A program made the translations under genes and the position numbers. From Mycobacterium sp. HUMS_12744610 (GTDB lineage: Bacteria; Actinomycetota; Actinomycetes; Mycobacteriales; Mycobacteriaceae): 64,000 nt of DNA. Shown here piece by piece: positions 62,800 to 64,000 of the stretch (position 1 is the first letter of the stretch; each line of letters opens with the position of its first letter). Below the pieces are notes generated by a model. The model was not told where the DNA came from and ran no database searches. It was given only the letters and a program-made list of their open reading frames with translations. The stretch covers positions 4,712,001 to 4,776,000 of the forward strand of contig NZ_JBGEDP010000001.1 of NCBI RefSeq assembly GCF_041206865.1, given 5' to 3'.

Positions 62800-64000
62800 G
62801 CGATGTGGGTCGCACTGCGCCTACTACGAGAGCACCCACAAGTGTCGGCGGCAGTCGCCGCCCGCTTCACCGAGATACTCCTCGACGAGGCGCAAGATAC
62901 TTCCGAGCTACAACTGGCCTGCCTTGAGGTGCTCCATACAACAGGCAAGCTAGGGTCGTTAGTCCTGGTTGGCGACCTCGAGCAATCTATCTACTCCTTC
63001 CAAGGCGCGAGCGCCGCACGCTGCCAGAAGCTTGCCGATGACCGCGGCCTACAGGTGTTGACGCTTACCCAGAATCACCGTTCCTCGCAACGAATTTGCG
63101 ATGTAGCGGTCAACTTCTGCAGTCGTACGCGACCGGATACGGCAGTCGGACCCCATGCCAACTGTGAGATCACGCCTGAAGTGGCGCTCTACCCGCCCAA
63201 CGACCCCGCCGCGTCAATGGAAATCTACCGCGGGCGGCTTGCTAAGCATGGCCTCGCGGTCGAGGACGCTACGGTCCTTGGCCGGAACTGGAAGGTCGTC
63301 GATGTGCTAAACGGCCAGACGTCACTATTTAAGTCAAGCGATCGCCAGTACGTCATCGGACAACTCGCCGCGCGAATTGCTGCCGGGACGCTGACTGCTA
63401 GCCACGTCCGTAAAGCGGAGCGGCTCTTGGCCTATTGCGCGTGGGATACTACTGCGATCGCAGGCATAGCCGACAATGAGCGATCTGCGTTGAGGCGAGC
63501 CGCGTCTGACCTGCTCAATCGGCTGCCGGCCTTGGAGGGCGATCTGCGTTCTTGGTTGATCGCGGCACGTACCGTCCTGCACGAAGTCGCGACGACGCTC
63601 ACCGCTGAGCTCAAGCACACCGGAGGACGCGCAATCACAGTCAATGCCGGATTGGCGGATTACCAAGCCGCCGAGGTGTTCACGCCGGCACCCGGCGATC
63701 TCCGAGCGCGGACGGTGCATTCATTCAAGGGCGAGGATAGCGATGCGGTCATGGTCGTGGTCCGCCGTCCACATGCAAGTGACCCGACTTCCCAGATGGA
63801 ACTTTGGGAGGCTGCCGTTGCTGGGAGCGAAGTCGATCCCGAGAAGGAGGAGGAGCGCCGAGTACTTTTTGTCGCCCTCACGCGAGCGCGACGTTACTGC
63901 CTGGTGGCCCTTCCGGACGATGCGCGTGGACGGGCAGTAGCAGCCTCATGCGATGGTCTCGGATTTCAATCGGTGCGTGGCTGACCTCCCGACCACTGGT

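Larger units (their letters stand above)
60840..63984 (+). pseudogene. gajB: Gabija helicase GajB, interrupted by IS256
   Basis: The 5' part (60840-61381) begins MILTSQQQLVVDADGNFLLL and has Walker A ACPGSGKTRSAAERTARL and SYTNVGAERLG. The 3' part (62808-63984) has FTEILLDEAQDTSELQL (motif II), LVGDLEQSIYSFQGAS (III), LTQNHRSSQRICDVAV (IV), ARTVHSFKGEDSDAVMVVV (V) and RRVLFVALTRARRYCLVAL (VI). Removing the IS256 and one copy of GCGATGTG gives exactly 573 codons, a complete UvrD-like helicase. As it stands the gene stops after DDAM, so Gabija is likely inactive. Confidence 0.93.

Overview
The window looks like a chromosomal segment of a non-tuberculous, probably slow-growing Mycobacterium. The reasons are high GC, a PE_PGRS gene (46581-47672), Acg/Rv3131-type nitroreductases with DosR-type boxes, an Rv1733c-like membrane protein, a group 3b (hyhBGSL-like) [NiFe] hydrogenase and a 53-bp MIRU-type tandem repeat. 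No species is assigned.

Layout. (1) 1-1634: edge-truncated IS630 transposase and two small unknown genes. (2) 1840-4110: three-gene stress operon (Acg-like nitroreductase, universal stress protein, DUF1918) behind a DosR-like box. (3) 4114-10515: nested insertion-sequence block. An IS607 element is split by an ISL3 element, and an IS110 element is split by an IS3 element (copy 1). (4) 10931-22650: dormancy (DosR-type) island with two more nitroreductases, a flavin-binding protein, a DUF2156 membrane protein, DUF302, the hydrogenase operon with its maturation protease, an Rv1733c-like protein and a CPA2 antiporter. Recurrent GGGAC-N5-GTCCC-like boxes precede several of these genes. (5) 22644-23350: gene debris. 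(6) 23498-45844: surface-glycan locus. It holds four large modular glycosyltransferase/TPR proteins, three methyltransferases and a sulfotransferase, peppered with IS3, IS630 and IS5 elements and fragments. Two of the glycosyltransferase genes share an 833-bp, almost identical inverted repeat that brackets 12.7 kb. (7) 46581-47672: PE_PGRS. (8) 48270-55086: Wadjet-type anti-plasmid operon jetABCD, with a one-base frameshift in jetC and a MIRU array between jetA and jetB. (9) 55240-57434: hipA remnant, CcbP-like plus XPB/Ssl2-like gene pair, strong terminator, and the 3' half of a tRNA (attachment-site scar). (10) 57970-63984: a winged-helix-like gene, then a Gabija system (gajA, gajB) whose helicase is cleanly interrupted by an IS256 element with an 8-bp target duplication.

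How it fits together: a hypoxia/redox survival island and a surface-glycan locus have both been heavily remodelled by transposons. Two identical IS3 copies in direct orientation (8929 and 28105) bracket the dormancy island. Both recognisable defence systems (Wadjet and Gabija) appear inactivated, one by a frameshift and one by an insertion. Several frameshifts restore a full-length product when a single base is added or removed, so some could be sequence errors; this is flagged where it matters.
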